64,000 nt of DNA from Postechiella sp039985655 (GCA_039985655.1 JBDWSF010000016.1:62001-126000); one strand, 5' to 3'. Shown: positions 1-8,599, counted from the first letter of the stretch. Notes: a model not told the origin generated them from the letters alone. Numbers and translations: made by a program.

Positions 1-36
1 GTTACGCAACCTTTTCAATAAAATACCATCTATAAG

Positions 37-284
37 CCTGAGTTCGACCTAATAAAAGTGAGAATTTTTACACAAAACACTATTTGTCAGTTATTTATAC
101 CAATAAAATATGTTTCAGACTCTTTATAATATGTGAGACTTTACTAATTTCAAGATAAAAACCACTAAACATACCATCTTCTTCCTTAAATTAACATAAA
201 CTAGCTGGCTAGTCTATGCTAATTATAAGTCGAATCTAGCATATTTATTGACTTTTATCTACGATTCTTACATCGAACTCAGGT
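37..284. repeat. MITE-like inverted-repeat element, copy 1
   Basis: A 248-base element bounded by imperfect terminal inverted repeats: it begins CCTGAGTTCGA and ends TCGAACTCAGG plus one base. The flanks TATAAG (31-36) and TATAAA (285-290) look like a 6-base target duplication. A second copy of identical length lies at 6466-6713. Inside, 191-222 forms a long hairpin whose arms meet at CTAGC/GCTAG. There is no coding capacity, so it would be a non-autonomous element. The family name is unknown to me. Confidence 0.7.
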
Positions 285-305
285 TATAAATAAAACCTAA
301 ATATC

Positions 306-701
306 ATGAAAAAATTCCTGCCTCTTATTTTTATAGTTTGCTTATCGTTAGTTGCTTTTCAATGTGATGAAGACGATATTACACCTCTAACTCAGGAAGA
401 AGAACAAACAGCATTAAATATTTTAAAATCTGAGATTGAAAATTTAGCGGATACTTCTATTTGTAATGACACAACCGAATGTCAATTTATTGGACTAGGC
501 AGCAAACCTTGCGGTGGCCCGTGGAGCTACTTAACATACTCGACTTCTATTGACACAGAAAAACTAGAAAGCTTGGTTGACACATACAATCAAAAAGAAA
601 AAGATTTTAATACAACATGGAGAATTGCTTCTGATTGCGCCTTAGTTAACCCGCCTACTAGTGTGCAATGTGAAAATAACATCTGCGTAGCTGTATATTA
701 A
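306..701 (+). CDS. Cysteine-rich secreted protein, putative lipoprotein, unknown function
   Basis: The 131-residue product starts with a basic N-terminus and a hydrophobic stretch ending at Cys20 (V-A-F-Q-C). This resembles a signal peptide with a weak lipobox, so export, probably to a membrane surface, is inferred. The mature part is acidic at first and has six further cysteines (I-C, E-C-Q, K-P-C-G-G-P-W, S-D-C, V-Q-C, I-C-V), enough for three disulfides. The Cys-Gly-Gly-Pro-Trp segment resembles small hypothetical proteins of other Bacteroidetes, but I know no function. The gene begins only 16 bases after the target duplication of the MITE-like element, so its promoter probably lies inside that element. 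Confidence 0.75.
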   Translation: MKKFLPLIFIVCLSLVAFQCDEDDITPLTQEEEQTALNILKSEIENLADTSICNDTTECQFIGLGSKPCGGPWSYLTYSTSIDTEKLESLVDTYNQKEKDFNTTWRIASDCALVNPPTSVQCENNICVAVY

Positions 702-728
702 ATTTAAGTTTTTCCTTATTTTTGGGGT

Positions 729-1466
729 ATGTTAAAATTATTATCATATCCACTAACGGCTATTTATTACTTAGCCTTTTTTCTGACTATTACAATATTT
801 CATCCTATACAGGCTTTTTGCTTTCGCGTATTTGGGTATCTGGCACTTAAAAAAAGTGTAGATATATTGCAATTATGCTTAATACGTTGCTTACATATTT
901 TAGGGACTCGAATTACATTTAATAATCCACACAATATAGATACAGACCAACCGATTATTATAATTGCAAATCACCAAAGTATGTACGACATATCACCATT
1001 GATGTGGCACATGCGTAAATACCATCCTAAATTTATAAGTAAAATAGAATTAGGCAAAGGCATACCAAGTGTATCTTATAATTTGCGTCATGGTGGTTCT
1101 GTACTAATAGATCGAAAAAACCCAAGACAATCACTGCCTGCCATTATGAAATTTGGCGAATATATTGAAGAAACTAAACATTGCGCCGTTATTTTCCCTG
1201 AAGGCACACGAAGTAAAACAGGAGAACCTAAACCATTTCAAACTAAAGGATTGGAGATTTTGTTTAAAAAAATCCCATCAGCATTAGTTGTTCCTATAAC
1301 CATTAATAATAGCTGGAAAACAGTGCGTTATGGAAAATTTCCGATGGGTTTAGGAACTCACATCACTTTTACTGTACATAAGCCTTTAAAAGTTAGTACC
1401 TTTGCTAATAAGAAAGACCTTATTAGTAGTATTGAGACTACTATTACTGAACATATAAAATATTAA
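729..1466 (+). CDS. plsC: 1-acyl-sn-glycerol-3-phosphate acyltransferase
   Basis: This 245-residue PlsC-family enzyme transfers an acyl chain to lysophosphatidic acid, making phosphatidic acid at the inner membrane. The family motifs are clear: N-H-Q-S-M-Y-D near residue 80 (the HX4D catalytic motif) and F-P-E-G-T-R-S near residue 157 (substrate binding). The first 45 residues are hydrophobic and should anchor the protein. It lies 11 bases before an acyl-ACP desaturase gene on the same strand, suggesting a small membrane-lipid operon in which acyl chains are desaturated and esterified. Assignment to the family is secure. The exact acyl specificity cannot be read from sequence. Confidence 0.9.
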   Translation: MLKLLSYPLTAIYYLAFFLTITIFHPIQAFCFRVFGYLALKKSVDILQLCLIRCLHILGTRITFNNPHNIDTDQPIIIIANHQSMYDISPLMWHMRKYHPKFISKIELGKGIPSVSYNLRHGGSVLIDRKNPRQSLPAIMKFGEYIEETKHCAVIFPEGTRSKTGEPKPFQTKGLEILFKKIPSALVVPITINNSWKTVRYGKFPMGLGTHITFTVHKPLKVSTFANKKDLISSIETTITEHIKY

Positions 1467-1477
1467 AATAGTACAAG

Positions 1478-2476
1478 ATGGCTTTAAAGAATAAGAGATT
1501 TGAAGTGATGCAGTTTTTAGAAAAGGACATCGATGCATTGGTTGAAAAATATTTAATTCCAGTTGAAAAGATTTGGCAACCCACAGATTTTTTACCAGAT
1601 TCTGAGGCTAATACGGATGCTTTTTTTGAAGAAGTAAAAGAAATTAGAGAATTAGCTAAAGATTTACCTTATGATTTTTGGGTGGTTTTAGTTGGTGACA
1701 TGATTACCGAAGAAGCGTTACCGACTTACGAATCGTGGTTAATGGACGTTGAGGGTGTAGACCAAGTAAATGGAGCAAACGGATGGTCTAAATGGGTACG
1801 CCAATGGACAGCAGAAGAGAACAGACATGGCGATGTGCTTAACAAGTACTTATATCTTTCTGGTCGTGTAAACATGAAAGAGATTGAAATTACGACACAA
1901 CATTTAATCGCTGATGGTTTTGATATTGGAACCGATAGAGACCCGTATAAAAACTTTGTATACACTAGTTTTCAAGAATTAGCAACTTATGTTTCTCATA
2001 ACCGCGTAGCTAAATTTGCTAAAGATGCTGGTAATAAACGTTTATCTAAAATGTGTAAAATTATTGCAGGAGATGAGATGAGACATCATCACGCATATTC
2101 TGAGTTTGTTGAGCGTATTTTTGAGGTAGACCCAAACCAAATGATGATGGCGTTTCATTATATGATGAAACAAAAAATAACGATGCCTGCTCATTTTTTA
2201 AGAGAGACTGGTGGAAAAATAGGTTCTGCTTTTGAAGAATTTTCGAATACAGCGCAACGTATTGGTGTTTATACTTCTTTAGATTATATTGATATTTTAG
2301 AGAAACTTATTAAGCGTTGGGAAATAGATAAAATTTGTAATCTTAATGATGAAGCTGAAAAAGCTAGAGATTACCTAATGAAGCTTCCTTCTAGAATGAC
2401 ACGCATTGCAGAACGTATGAAGGTTCCAGAAAACTCGTTCCAATTTAAATGGGTAGAGCCAGCGATTATTAAATAA
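1478..2476 (+). CDS. Acyl-ACP desaturase (soluble di-iron, stearoyl-ACP desaturase family)
   Basis: The 332-residue product belongs to the soluble fatty-acid desaturase family, which inserts a cis double bond into acyl-ACP using O2 and a di-iron centre. Two diagnostic iron-ligand motifs are visible: E-E-N-R-H-G near residue 114 and D-E-M-R-H-H near residue 202. The length matches bacterial and plant members without the transit peptide. It follows the plsC-like gene by 11 bases and is followed after 5 bases by an AraC-type regulator, so the three may be cotranscribed. A role in membrane fluidity, for example at low temperature, is inference. The redox partner is not in the window. Confidence 0.92.
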   Translation: MALKNKRFEVMQFLEKDIDALVEKYLIPVEKIWQPTDFLPDSEANTDAFFEEVKEIRELAKDLPYDFWVVLVGDMITEEALPTYESWLMDVEGVDQVNGANGWSKWVRQWTAEENRHGDVLNKYLYLSGRVNMKEIEITTQHLIADGFDIGTDRDPYKNFVYTSFQELATYVSHNRVAKFAKDAGNKRLSKMCKIIAGDEMRHHHAYSEFVERIFEVDPNQMMMAFHYMMKQKITMPAHFLRETGGKIGSAFEEFSNTAQRIGVYTSLDYIDILEKLIKRWEIDKICNLNDEAEKARDYLMKLPSRMTRIAERMKVPENSFQFKWVEPAIIK

Positions 2477-2481
2477 ACAGA

Positions 2482-3405
2482 ATGAAAGTTTCGGAAGATG
2501 CTTTAGAAAAAGATTATATAAGTCGAATTAATAAAGCTTTAAATTTTATAGATAATAATCTTGATTCTGAATTGTCTTTAAATACAATTTCTAAAATTGT
2601 ATTTTATTCCCCTTTTCATTTTCACCGCATATTTAAAGCCATAATTGGCGAAACATTAAATACATATATTACAAGAAGACGCATTGAGAAATCTGCGTCT
2701 TCTTTAATTTATAAAAAGACCCTGAGCGTTTCAGAAATTGCAATAACTTATGGTTTTAAAGACCATTCTTCTTTTACTAGAGCTTTTAAAAAATTTTATG
2801 GTGTTAGTCCTGTAGAATTCAGAAAAAATACGCCTAGGAAATATAGCAAGATATGTAAAACGGAAAGCAAGAATAGTAAAAACAACCTCATACTAGAAGA
2901 ATATATTTGTAACATTAATAATCATTTAAACTGGATTAAAATGAATGCAACTATAGAAATCAAAACCCTTCCTGAATTACATTTTGCTAGTATCACACAT
3001 ATTGGTGTTAACGATATTGATCATGTTTTTTCAAGATTAATAACCTGGGCAACTCCAAAAGGATTAATGGACGATCCTAAAGTAAAAACTGCTATAATTT
3101 TTCATGATAGTTTTAAAATTACCGACCACAATAAGGTCAGAATGAATATTTGCTTACTAACTAATAAAGCGTTTACGCCTGAGGGGGAAATAACAACTTC
3201 TATAATTAAAAAAGGAAAATATATTGTTGGTCGTTTCGAAATAGAATCTAAAGATTTTGAAAAAGCGTGGACGAGTCTTTTTGTTTGGATGAATGATAAG
3301 GGTTATAAAAAAGCGGATAATAATCCTTTTGAAATATTCCAGAATGATAATAGAGAACATCCTGAACATAAATTTATAGTCAACCTTCATATTCCTATAG
3401 AATAA
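2482..3405 (+). CDS. AraC-family regulator with C-terminal GyrI-like ligand-binding domain
   Basis: The 307-residue protein has an N-terminal AraC DNA-binding domain (about residues 10-115, with the second helix-turn-helix around I-A-I-T-Y-G-F-K-D-H-S-S-F-T-R-A-F-K). After a linker follows a GyrI/effector-binding domain (about 155-307, starting I-E-I-K-T-L-P-E). This domain order is typical of Rob/SoxS-like regulators that sense amphipathic or cationic compounds. The gene starts 5 bases after the desaturase stop codon, so it may be cotranscribed with the lipid genes and could regulate them. The ligand is unknown. Confidence 0.88.
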   Translation: MKVSEDALEKDYISRINKALNFIDNNLDSELSLNTISKIVFYSPFHFHRIFKAIIGETLNTYITRRRIEKSASSLIYKKTLSVSEIAITYGFKDHSSFTRAFKKFYGVSPVEFRKNTPRKYSKICKTESKNSKNNLILEEYICNINNHLNWIKMNATIEIKTLPELHFASITHIGVNDIDHVFSRLITWATPKGLMDDPKVKTAIIFHDSFKITDHNKVRMNICLLTNKAFTPEGEITTSIIKKGKYIVGRFEIESKDFEKAWTSLFVWMNDKGYKKADNNPFEIFQNDNREHPEHKFIVNLHIPIE

Positions 3406-3436
3406 GTAATACCTAAATTTATTTATCTTTATATAG

Positions 3437-3775
3437 ATGACAAACTACAACAACAAAAAATTTAAACCACTTTCCGCTTCGGAAAATAGCGAAACGACGC
3501 CTGAAACTATTTTTATTTATAAACAGGAAGGCTCTATTTTAACCTCGACTTATAAAGGTGGAAGTATTGTTGAAGGCCATTTAATTGGTTTGGTAGATGA
3601 TGACGGCACCATTAATATGCGCTACCATCAAATAAACACTAAAGGGGAGTTAATGACTGGTATTTGTATTTCTAAACCAGAAATTACTACTAACGGAAAA
3701 ATAAGACTTCACGAAACTTGGCAGTGGACTAGTGGGGATAAATCTACAGGCACTTCCATTTTAGAAGAGATTTAA
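3437..3775 (+). CDS. Conserved small cytoplasmic protein, unknown function
   Basis: The product is 112 residues with no signal peptide or membrane segment. It is rich in beta-type alternation (K-G-G-S-I-V-E-G-H-L-I-G, then D-D-G-T-I-N-M-R-Y) and ends near a W-Q-W motif, giving the look of a small antiparallel beta-barrel. Similar proteins are often labelled N-acetylglutamate synthase in databases, but nothing here resembles an acetyltransferase, so I do not adopt that name. It follows the AraC-GyrI gene on the same strand after 31 bases. Confidence 0.7.
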   Translation: MTNYNNKKFKPLSASENSETTPETIFIYKQEGSILTSTYKGGSIVEGHLIGLVDDDGTINMRYHQINTKGELMTGICISKPEITTNGKIRLHETWQWTSGDKSTGTSILEEI

Positions 3776-3801
3776 TTTATAACATAAATTATACAGGAAA
3801 A

Positions 3802-4077
3802 ATGAAATTTAAGAAAAATAAAACATTAAAATGGTTTTATTTTTCGGTTGGCGGAATCATAATGTTTATTATTAGTTTTACTCTAATATATGATTTATTA
3901 ATTCCTGATATTTGCTATTATCATATGAACGAAATGAATTCATTTATGAGTCTTTTTTATAGTGCAGGAGGAGTAGACAATGGGCATCCAAGTCCAAATT
4001 TATTAAATTTTTTATTTTCGCTTTTTATTGGTGGAGTTTTAGGTAACGGAATATATATGATCGTTGCTAAAAAATAA
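3802..4077 (+). CDS. Small two-helix membrane protein, unknown function
   Basis: The 91-residue product has a basic start, then a hydrophobic segment at about residues 12-33 and a second at about 70-88, separated by a polar loop with G-G-V-D-N-G-H-P-S-P. It is predicted to be an inner-membrane protein with two helices and a periplasmic loop. It follows the preceding small gene by 26 bases on the same strand. I do not recognise the family. Confidence 0.6.
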   Translation: MKFKKNKTLKWFYFSVGGIIMFIISFTLIYDLLIPDICYYHMNEMNSFMSLFYSAGGVDNGHPSPNLLNFLFSLFIGGVLGNGIYMIVAKK

Positions 4078-4268
4078 TACTAAATTATTCTATTAACCTA
4101 GAACTCATACATTTTTTAAGTTTACAATCTTCGTCAAACTAAACTTGTTTCAATTTCTCATTATTTTGAATTTCTTAAAAAGTTAAATACACTTTATTAG
4201 TGAAATTCTATATTAAATTCAGAATAACATTTCCAACTTATTAAACAAACGTTTATTATTTTTATACC

Positions 4269-4925
4269 ATGATTACTTCCGAAGAACAAATAAACAAAAC
4301 CATAACGTTTGTAAAAGAGACTTTAAAAAATGCCGAAGGTGGACATGACTGGTTTCACATAGAACGGGTTTATAAAAACGCTTTATTAATTGTTAAAAAT
4401 GAAAACGTTAATGTATTTATAGTCACATTAGGCGCTTTACTTCACGATATTGCAGATAGTAAATTTCATAATGGCGACGAAACTATTGGGCCAAAAGTGG
4501 CTGGCGAATTTTTGTTTAAATTGAATGTAGATTCTAATGTTATTGAACACGTTATAAAAATTATAGAAAACATATCTTTTAAAGGTGGAAATGAAGCCCA
4601 AAAATTCAAATCTCCAGAATTAGATGTTGTACAAGATGCCGACAGGTTAGATGCCATTGGCGCCATTGGCATTGCGCGCTGTTTTAATTATGGTGGGTTT
4701 AAAAATAGAGCGCTTTATAATCCTGAGATTAAACCCAATCTTAATATGAGTAAAGCCGAATATAAAGGATCTACAGCTCCAACAATTAATCATTTCTACG
4801 AAAAACTATTGCTTTTAAAAGATAGAATGAATACGAAATCAGGGAAGCAAATAGCCAAAGAGAGGCATAACTATATGCTTCAGTTTTTAGATCAGTTTGA
4901 TAAAGAGTGGCTAGGTGAAAGGTAA
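4269..4925 (+). CDS. HD-domain metal-dependent phosphohydrolase (YedJ-like)
   Basis: The 218-residue protein carries the HD superfamily signature: H26 within G-G-H-D-W-F-H, the H59-D60 doublet in L-L-H-D-I-A-D, and a later conserved aspartate in V-Q-D-A-D-R-L-D-A-I-G. These residues bind a divalent metal in phosphohydrolases of nucleotides and related phosphoesters. Length and spacing match the stand-alone YedJ/YpgQ-type proteins, some of which hydrolyse nucleoside triphosphates. The true substrate is unknown. The gene is transcribed alone and converges with the AraC-type operon on the other strand. Confidence 0.85.
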   Translation: MITSEEQINKTITFVKETLKNAEGGHDWFHIERVYKNALLIVKNENVNVFIVTLGALLHDIADSKFHNGDETIGPKVAGEFLFKLNVDSNVIEHVIKIIENISFKGGNEAQKFKSPELDVVQDADRLDAIGAIGIARCFNYGGFKNRALYNPEIKPNLNMSKAEYKGSTAPTINHFYEKLLLLKDRMNTKSGKQIAKERHNYMLQFLDQFDKEWLGER

Positions 4926-4949
4926 TATTTTCAACGCATTAAAAAATTA

Positions 4950-5123
4950 CTAATTCTCTAAAGCGACTTGTAATGCCGTAATTTTATATTCTAAAATAGC
5001 AAGTGCTTCACCTTTCTCTATAACAACATCTGGAGTGAGATCTCTATTGTTATTTACAAAATCGAGTATCTCTTTTCTTTTAATCTTGTAATAATCGATG
5101 GTAACACTAATTTTATCTTCCAT
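4950..5123 (-). CDS. Small conserved-looking protein of 57 residues
   Basis: Read on the minus strand, an ATG at 5123-5121 opens a 57-residue frame ending with TAG at 4952-4950. It starts 5 bases after the stop codon of the AraC-type gene at 5129, so it is positioned as the second gene of that operon. The product is charged and mostly helical (M-E-D-K-I-S-V-T-I-D-Y-Y-K-I-K-R-K at the start), with no signal or membrane segment. Tight coupling to the upstream gene and normal codon use favour a real gene. Its function is unknown. Confidence 0.55.
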   Translation of the reverse strand: MEDKISVTIDYYKIKRKEILDFVNNNRDLTPDVVIEKGEALAILEYKITALQVALEN

Positions 5124-5128
5124 AAGTT

Positions 5129-6028
5129 CTATTTCTGCTGTATAATTAGTTTTATTTCTTTTCGATAATTAGAGGCGCTTTTTCCTGTAATCTCGTTAAA
5201 CTGCTTGTTAAAATGGGAAAAATTATTGAATCCGCATTCAAAACAAACATCTGCAATACTCATTTGGCTTTCATTTAAAAGCTTCGTAGCATGCACCACT
5301 CTATACTCGTTAACCATTTGAGTAAATGTTTTACCTGTTGCTTTTTTAAAGTATCTACAAAAGGCGGGTACAGTCATACTAACCTTACCAGCAATCTCAT
5401 CTAATGCTATATGCCTTTGAAAATTCTTATTAACGTGCTTAAAAATAATATCAATTTTGGCACTATCTTGAGGTTCGGCTACAAAAGCAAAACCATCAGC
5501 ATTTAAAAGTGCATAATCATCTGTTTTTGCTAAATAATTTAATATTTCTAAAAACTTTATAACACGTTTCATTCCACTATGCTCTAAAAGTTTTTCGATT
5601 TTTGGTCCAATTTTCTTTTTAGCATCAATTTTAAAACGAATCCCTTTTTTAGCTCTTTCAAATAATGCCACAATATTTGCCATTTCTGGAACAGTTAAAA
5701 AATCATTCCCTAAAAAATCTGACCTAAATTGTATTGTAGTTTCGGTTCCACTGGCAGTTAACCTATCCGTAAATCCATTATGTGGTAAGTCTGATCCTAT
5801 CAATATGAGTTGGCTATTATTAAAATAAGACAAATGGTTTCCTATATGTGTTTTTCCTTGACCTTTATTTACATAAATCAACTCTAACTCAGGGTGAAAA
5901 TGCCAATACGCATCGTTCTTATCAACCTTATCTATATGTTGTTTCACCAATATAGAACTACCAAAACTTGGGCTTAGTTTCTTTAATGTAGGTTTCTTGT
6001 TAATCATAAGTAGGTTTGTTTTATACAA
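5129..6028 (-). CDS. AraC-family regulator with N-terminal cupin domain
   Basis: The 299-residue protein has an N-terminal cupin-like sensing domain (about residues 20-110, including H-F-H-P-E-L-E-L-I-Y-V) and a C-terminal AraC DNA-binding domain (about 195-295, with F-E-C-G-F-N-N-F-S-H-F-N-K-Q-F). This architecture is common for regulators of carbohydrate or small-metabolite uptake. The ATG at 6028 is used here; Met7 is an alternative start. The region upstream holds only the decayed first unit of the secreted-protein array, so a local target is not obvious. Confidence in the family is high, in the role low. Confidence 0.88.
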   Translation of the reverse strand: MYKTNLLMINKKPTLKKLSPSFGSSILVKQHIDKVDKNDAYWHFHPELELIYVNKGQGKTHIGNHLSYFNNSQLILIGSDLPHNGFTDRLTASGTETTIQFRSDFLGNDFLTVPEMANIVALFERAKKGIRFKIDAKKKIGPKIEKLLEHSGMKRVIKFLEILNYLAKTDDYALLNADGFAFVAEPQDSAKIDIIFKHVNKNFQRHIALDEIAGKVSMTVPAFCRYFKKATGKTFTQMVNEYRVVHATKLLNESQMSIADVCFECGFNNFSHFNKQFNEITGKSASNYRKEIKLIIQQK

Positions 6029-6174
6029 AATTACTATTTATTATATACACATTGTATATTTAATTACCTTAATTATATGTTAAATTAACTTAACATTCAT
6101 TTAACATTCATTTAACAGATAATTTAGCATACAAATAAGTCAAAATTGTTGTTATCTATTAGACAAATCTGTTA

Positions 6175-6182
6175 TAAATTTG
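6175..6182 (+). promoter_or_regulatory. Promoter -7 element of decayed unit 0
   Basis: TAAATTTG matches the Bacteroidetes -7 consensus TAnnTTTG and occupies the same relative place as in the three intact units, about 30 bases before the ATG at 6213. Confidence 0.5.
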
Positions 6183-6212
6183 TGGTGTTGATGTGTTAGT
6201 ACATTTATAATT

Positions 6213-6388
6213 ATGAAAAACATAATTATAAATATAGCAAAAGAAATTTTAAAGTATATTTCTTTTACTGAAATACTAAAAAAGAGAAACAACATATATG
6301 GTTATAATTTAATAAAGGTTGAAACCATTAAAAATGACAAAAGTTGAAAAACATATAAAAGCATTTAAAAAAATACATTAATAATTGA
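6213..6388 (+). pseudogene. Internally deleted copy of the tandem secreted-protein family
   Basis: An ATG at 6213 opens a 44-residue frame ending at 6347. It starts M-K-N-I-I-I-N like the intact paralogues and ends V-E-T-I-K-N-D-K-S, matching the T-T-I-K-N-D-A-K-R segment that follows their signal peptides. Most of the body is missing. The codons at 6371-6388 then match the extreme C-terminus (K-Y-I-N) of the 7013 paralogue, and the terminator after it is the same. The segment between start and T-I-K-N-D no longer encodes a convincing signal peptide. A promoter-like element is retained, so it may still be transcribed. Confidence 0.7.
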
Positions 6389-6416
6389 TTTTAATGTCTT
6401 ATTTAGTTTAGTTGGT

Positions 6417-6445
6417 AAAGTGAGCTGTGGTGGCTCACTTTTTTT
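6417..6445 (+). terminator. Rho-independent terminator of unit 0
   Basis: The stem AAGTGAGC/GCTCACTT is followed by a run of T. It is nearly identical to the terminator after the 7013 gene. Confidence 0.8.
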
Positions 6446-6465
6446 GTTCCTATTTTTTCTTTAAA

Positions 6466-6713
6466 CCTTAGTTTGACCTAAGAAAAACGAAGTGTTAATC
6501 ATAAAACACTGTTTGCCAATTTTTTGAACCAATAAAATATGTTTCAGGCACTTTATAATATGTGAGGCTTTACTAATTTCAAGCTAAAAACCACTAAACA
6601 TAACATCTTCTTCCTTAAATTAACATAAACTAGCCTGCTAGTCTATGTTAATTATAAGTCGAATCTAGCATATTTATTGACTTTTATCTACGATTTTTAC
6701 ATCGAACTCTGAT
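6466..6713. repeat. MITE-like inverted-repeat element, copy 2
   Basis: This 248-base copy matches 37-284 along its length. Its ends are degenerate: CCTTAGTTTGA on the left, TCGAACTCTGA on the right. It is flanked by TTTAAA on both sides (6460-6465 and 6714-6719). The internal hairpin at 6620-6651 has arms of 15 bases with one mismatch. The spacer after the next unit (about 7690-7710) lacks the insertion and acts as a natural empty site. Confidence 0.75.
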
Positions 6714-6954
6714 TTTAAAATAAAGCAAACCCATTGATGAAGAAATCCTCAAACTATATATTTTAAACAATTTCAATATTAAGAAATATTTCAACCATAC
6801 TTCATTTGACATAACAAAAAAAGTAGGATAATCAAAATTTAACAAATGGGTTAAATTAGACTCAATTACCCCTGTTGTATGCTATTTTAACTTTACACAA
6901 ACACAACATAAACATAACAGATAATTTAGCATACAAACACATCAATTTCAATGT

Positions 6955-6984
6955 TTTGCAACACTCAAAATCTACATACATTTG
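6955..6984 (+). promoter_or_regulatory. Bacteroidetes-type promoter of unit 1
   Basis: TTTG at 6955-6958 and TACATTTG at 6977-6984 are separated by 18 bases, matching the primary sigma consensus of Bacteroidetes (-33 TTTG, -7 TAnnTTTG). The ATG follows at 7013. Confidence 0.7.
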
Positions 6985-7012
6985 TAGTATAAAACGTTAA
7001 AAACGCCAAATC

Positions 7013-7627
7013 ATGAAAAACGTAATCACAAACACAAAAAAAGGATTCTTAATAGTAACTCTATTTGCGACCTTATTAAGTTTCGCCAATGAAGTTTCAT
7101 TTACTACTATTAAAAATGACGCTAAAAGAACCTCACTAACTTTAGAAAATGTAAAGAAGGGAAACCTATTATCTATTAAAGATGATCATGGAGTTATACT
7201 ATATAAAGAACAAATCGAAAAAACGGGTAATTATACTAAAGGATTCGATTTAACAACATTACCAAACGGATCGTACCTTTTTGAATTGGACGGAGACGTG
7301 AAAATTAAAACGATTCCTTTTACTGTAGAATCTAATCAAGTTATTTTTAATGAAAATTTAGAGTTTACAAGTTTTAAACCTATTGTTCGTGTTAAGAACG
7401 AATTAGTCTTTATATCTAAACTGGCCCTTAACAAAGAACCATTAAAAATAGATGTTTACTTTGAAAGTTTAAACGATAGTTACGCTTCAACACGTATTTA
7501 TTCTGAAACAATTAAAGACACTAAAAAAATAGAAAGAGCATTCAAATTAGCTGATTTAAAAAATGGCACATACAAAATTGTAGTCAAATCTGAAGGAAGA
7601 GAATTTACAAAATACATTAATAAATAA
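7013..7627 (+). CDS. Tandem-array secreted protein, unit 1
   Basis: The 204-residue product has a signal peptide (M-K-N-V-I-T-N-T-K-K-G-F, then a hydrophobic stretch to about residue 25, F-A-N). The mature part looks like two beta-sandwich repeats of about 85 residues. Each runs from a strand such as S-L-T-L-E-N-V or F-I-S-K-L-A-L to a closing L-P-N-G-S-Y-L-F-E-L or L-K-N-G-T-Y-K-I-V-V. This resembles type IX secretion sorting domains and DUF3244-like folds, but the C-terminus lacks the usual ending of a sorting signal. Residues 1-95 are almost identical to units 2 and 3, whereas the second half differs. Role unknown. Confidence 0.85.
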   Translation: MKNVITNTKKGFLIVTLFATLLSFANEVSFTTIKNDAKRTSLTLENVKKGNLLSIKDDHGVILYKEQIEKTGNYTKGFDLTTLPNGSYLFELDGDVKIKTIPFTVESNQVIFNENLEFTSFKPIVRVKNELVFISKLALNKEPLKIDVYFESLNDSYASTRIYSETIKDTKKIERAFKLADLKNGTYKIVVKSEGREFTKYINK

Positions 7628-7655
7628 TTTTAATGTCTTATTTAGTTTAGTTGGT

Positions 7656-7685
7656 AAAGTGAGCTGTGGTGGCTCACTTTTTTTG
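7656..7685 (+). terminator. Terminator of unit 1
   Basis: AAAGTGAGC and GGCTCACTTT form a stem around TGTGGT and are followed by T7. Confidence 0.85.
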
Positions 7686-7948
7686 TTCTTATTTTTCTTG
7701 AATAAAAAACAAACCCATTGATAAGGAATCACAAAATCATATCATTCTAATAATTTCAATGTTAAATAATACCTCATTAAACATAACAAAAAAAGTAGGG
7801 TAATCATAATTTAACAAATGGATTAAATGATACTCAATTAACCCTATTATATGTGTTTTTAATTTTACACAAACACAACATATAAACAACAGATAATTTA
7901 ACACATAAATACATTAATTTCAATGTTTTACAGTGTTAAAAATCAACA

Positions 7949-7956
7949 TACATTTG
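7949..7956 (+). promoter_or_regulatory. Promoter -7 element of unit 2
   Basis: TACATTTG lies at the same distance from the ATG (7985) as in unit 1 and is followed by the same GTAAAACGTT segment. Confidence 0.65.
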
Positions 7957-7984
7957 TAGTGTAAAACGTTAAAAACGCCAAATC

Positions 7985-8599
7985 ATGAAAAACGTAATCA
8001 CAAACACAAAAAAAGGATTCTTAATGGTAACTCTATTTGCTACCTTATTAAGTTTCGCCAATGAAGTTTCATTTACTACTATTAAAAATGACGCTAAAAG
8101 AACCTCACTAACTTTAGAAAATGTAAAGAAAGGAAACCTATTATCTATTAAAGATGATCATGGAATTATACTATATAAAGAACAAATCGAAAAAACGGGT
8201 AATTATACTAAAGGATTCGATTTAACAATATTACCTAACGGATCGTATGTTTTTGAACTAGATGACGATGTAAAAATTAAAACCATTCCTTTTACATTAA
8301 ACTCTAGCATTGTAGTTTTTAATAAAGAGCTAGAGGTTATTACTTTTAAACCTATTATTAGAGTTAAAGGTGATTTAGTGTTTATTAATAAGCTTTCACT
8401 TAATAAAGACCCTTTAAAAATAGATATTTACTTTAAAAGTTCTGACGATTCTTTCAAATCTGGCCTTATGCACACAGAAACTATTAAGGACATGAAAAAA
8501 ATTGGAAAAATTTTTAAATTAACAGGATTAGATAAAGGAACTTATAAAATTGTACTTAACTCTGAAGGAAGGGAATTTACAGAATACTTTAATATATAA
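7985..8599 (+). CDS. Tandem-array secreted protein, unit 2
   Basis: The product has 204 residues, the same length as unit 1. The signal peptide and first domain differ from unit 1 at only a few positions (for example L-M-V-T-L-F for L-I-V-T-L-F). From about residue 95 onward the two proteins share only the strand pattern (F-K-P-I-I-R-V-K-G-D-L-V-F-I-N-K). It has its own promoter and terminator and is likely exported. The contrast between a frozen N-terminal half and a drifting C-terminal half suggests either selection on the second domain or gene conversion of the first. Function unknown. Confidence 0.85.
   Translation: MKNVITNTKKGFLMVTLFATLLSFANEVSFTTIKNDAKRTSLTLENVKKGNLLSIKDDHGIILYKEQIEKTGNYTKGFDLTILPNGSYVFELDDDVKIKTIPFTLNSSIVVFNKELEVITFKPIIRVKGDLVFINKLSLNKDPLKIDIYFKSSDDSFKSGLMHTETIKDMKKIGKIFKLTGLDKGTYKIVLNSEGREFTEYFNI

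Noticed and set aside
3437..3775. N-acetylglutamate synthase
   Set aside because: This label appears on similar small proteins, but no acetyltransferase motif is present and the length is far too short.
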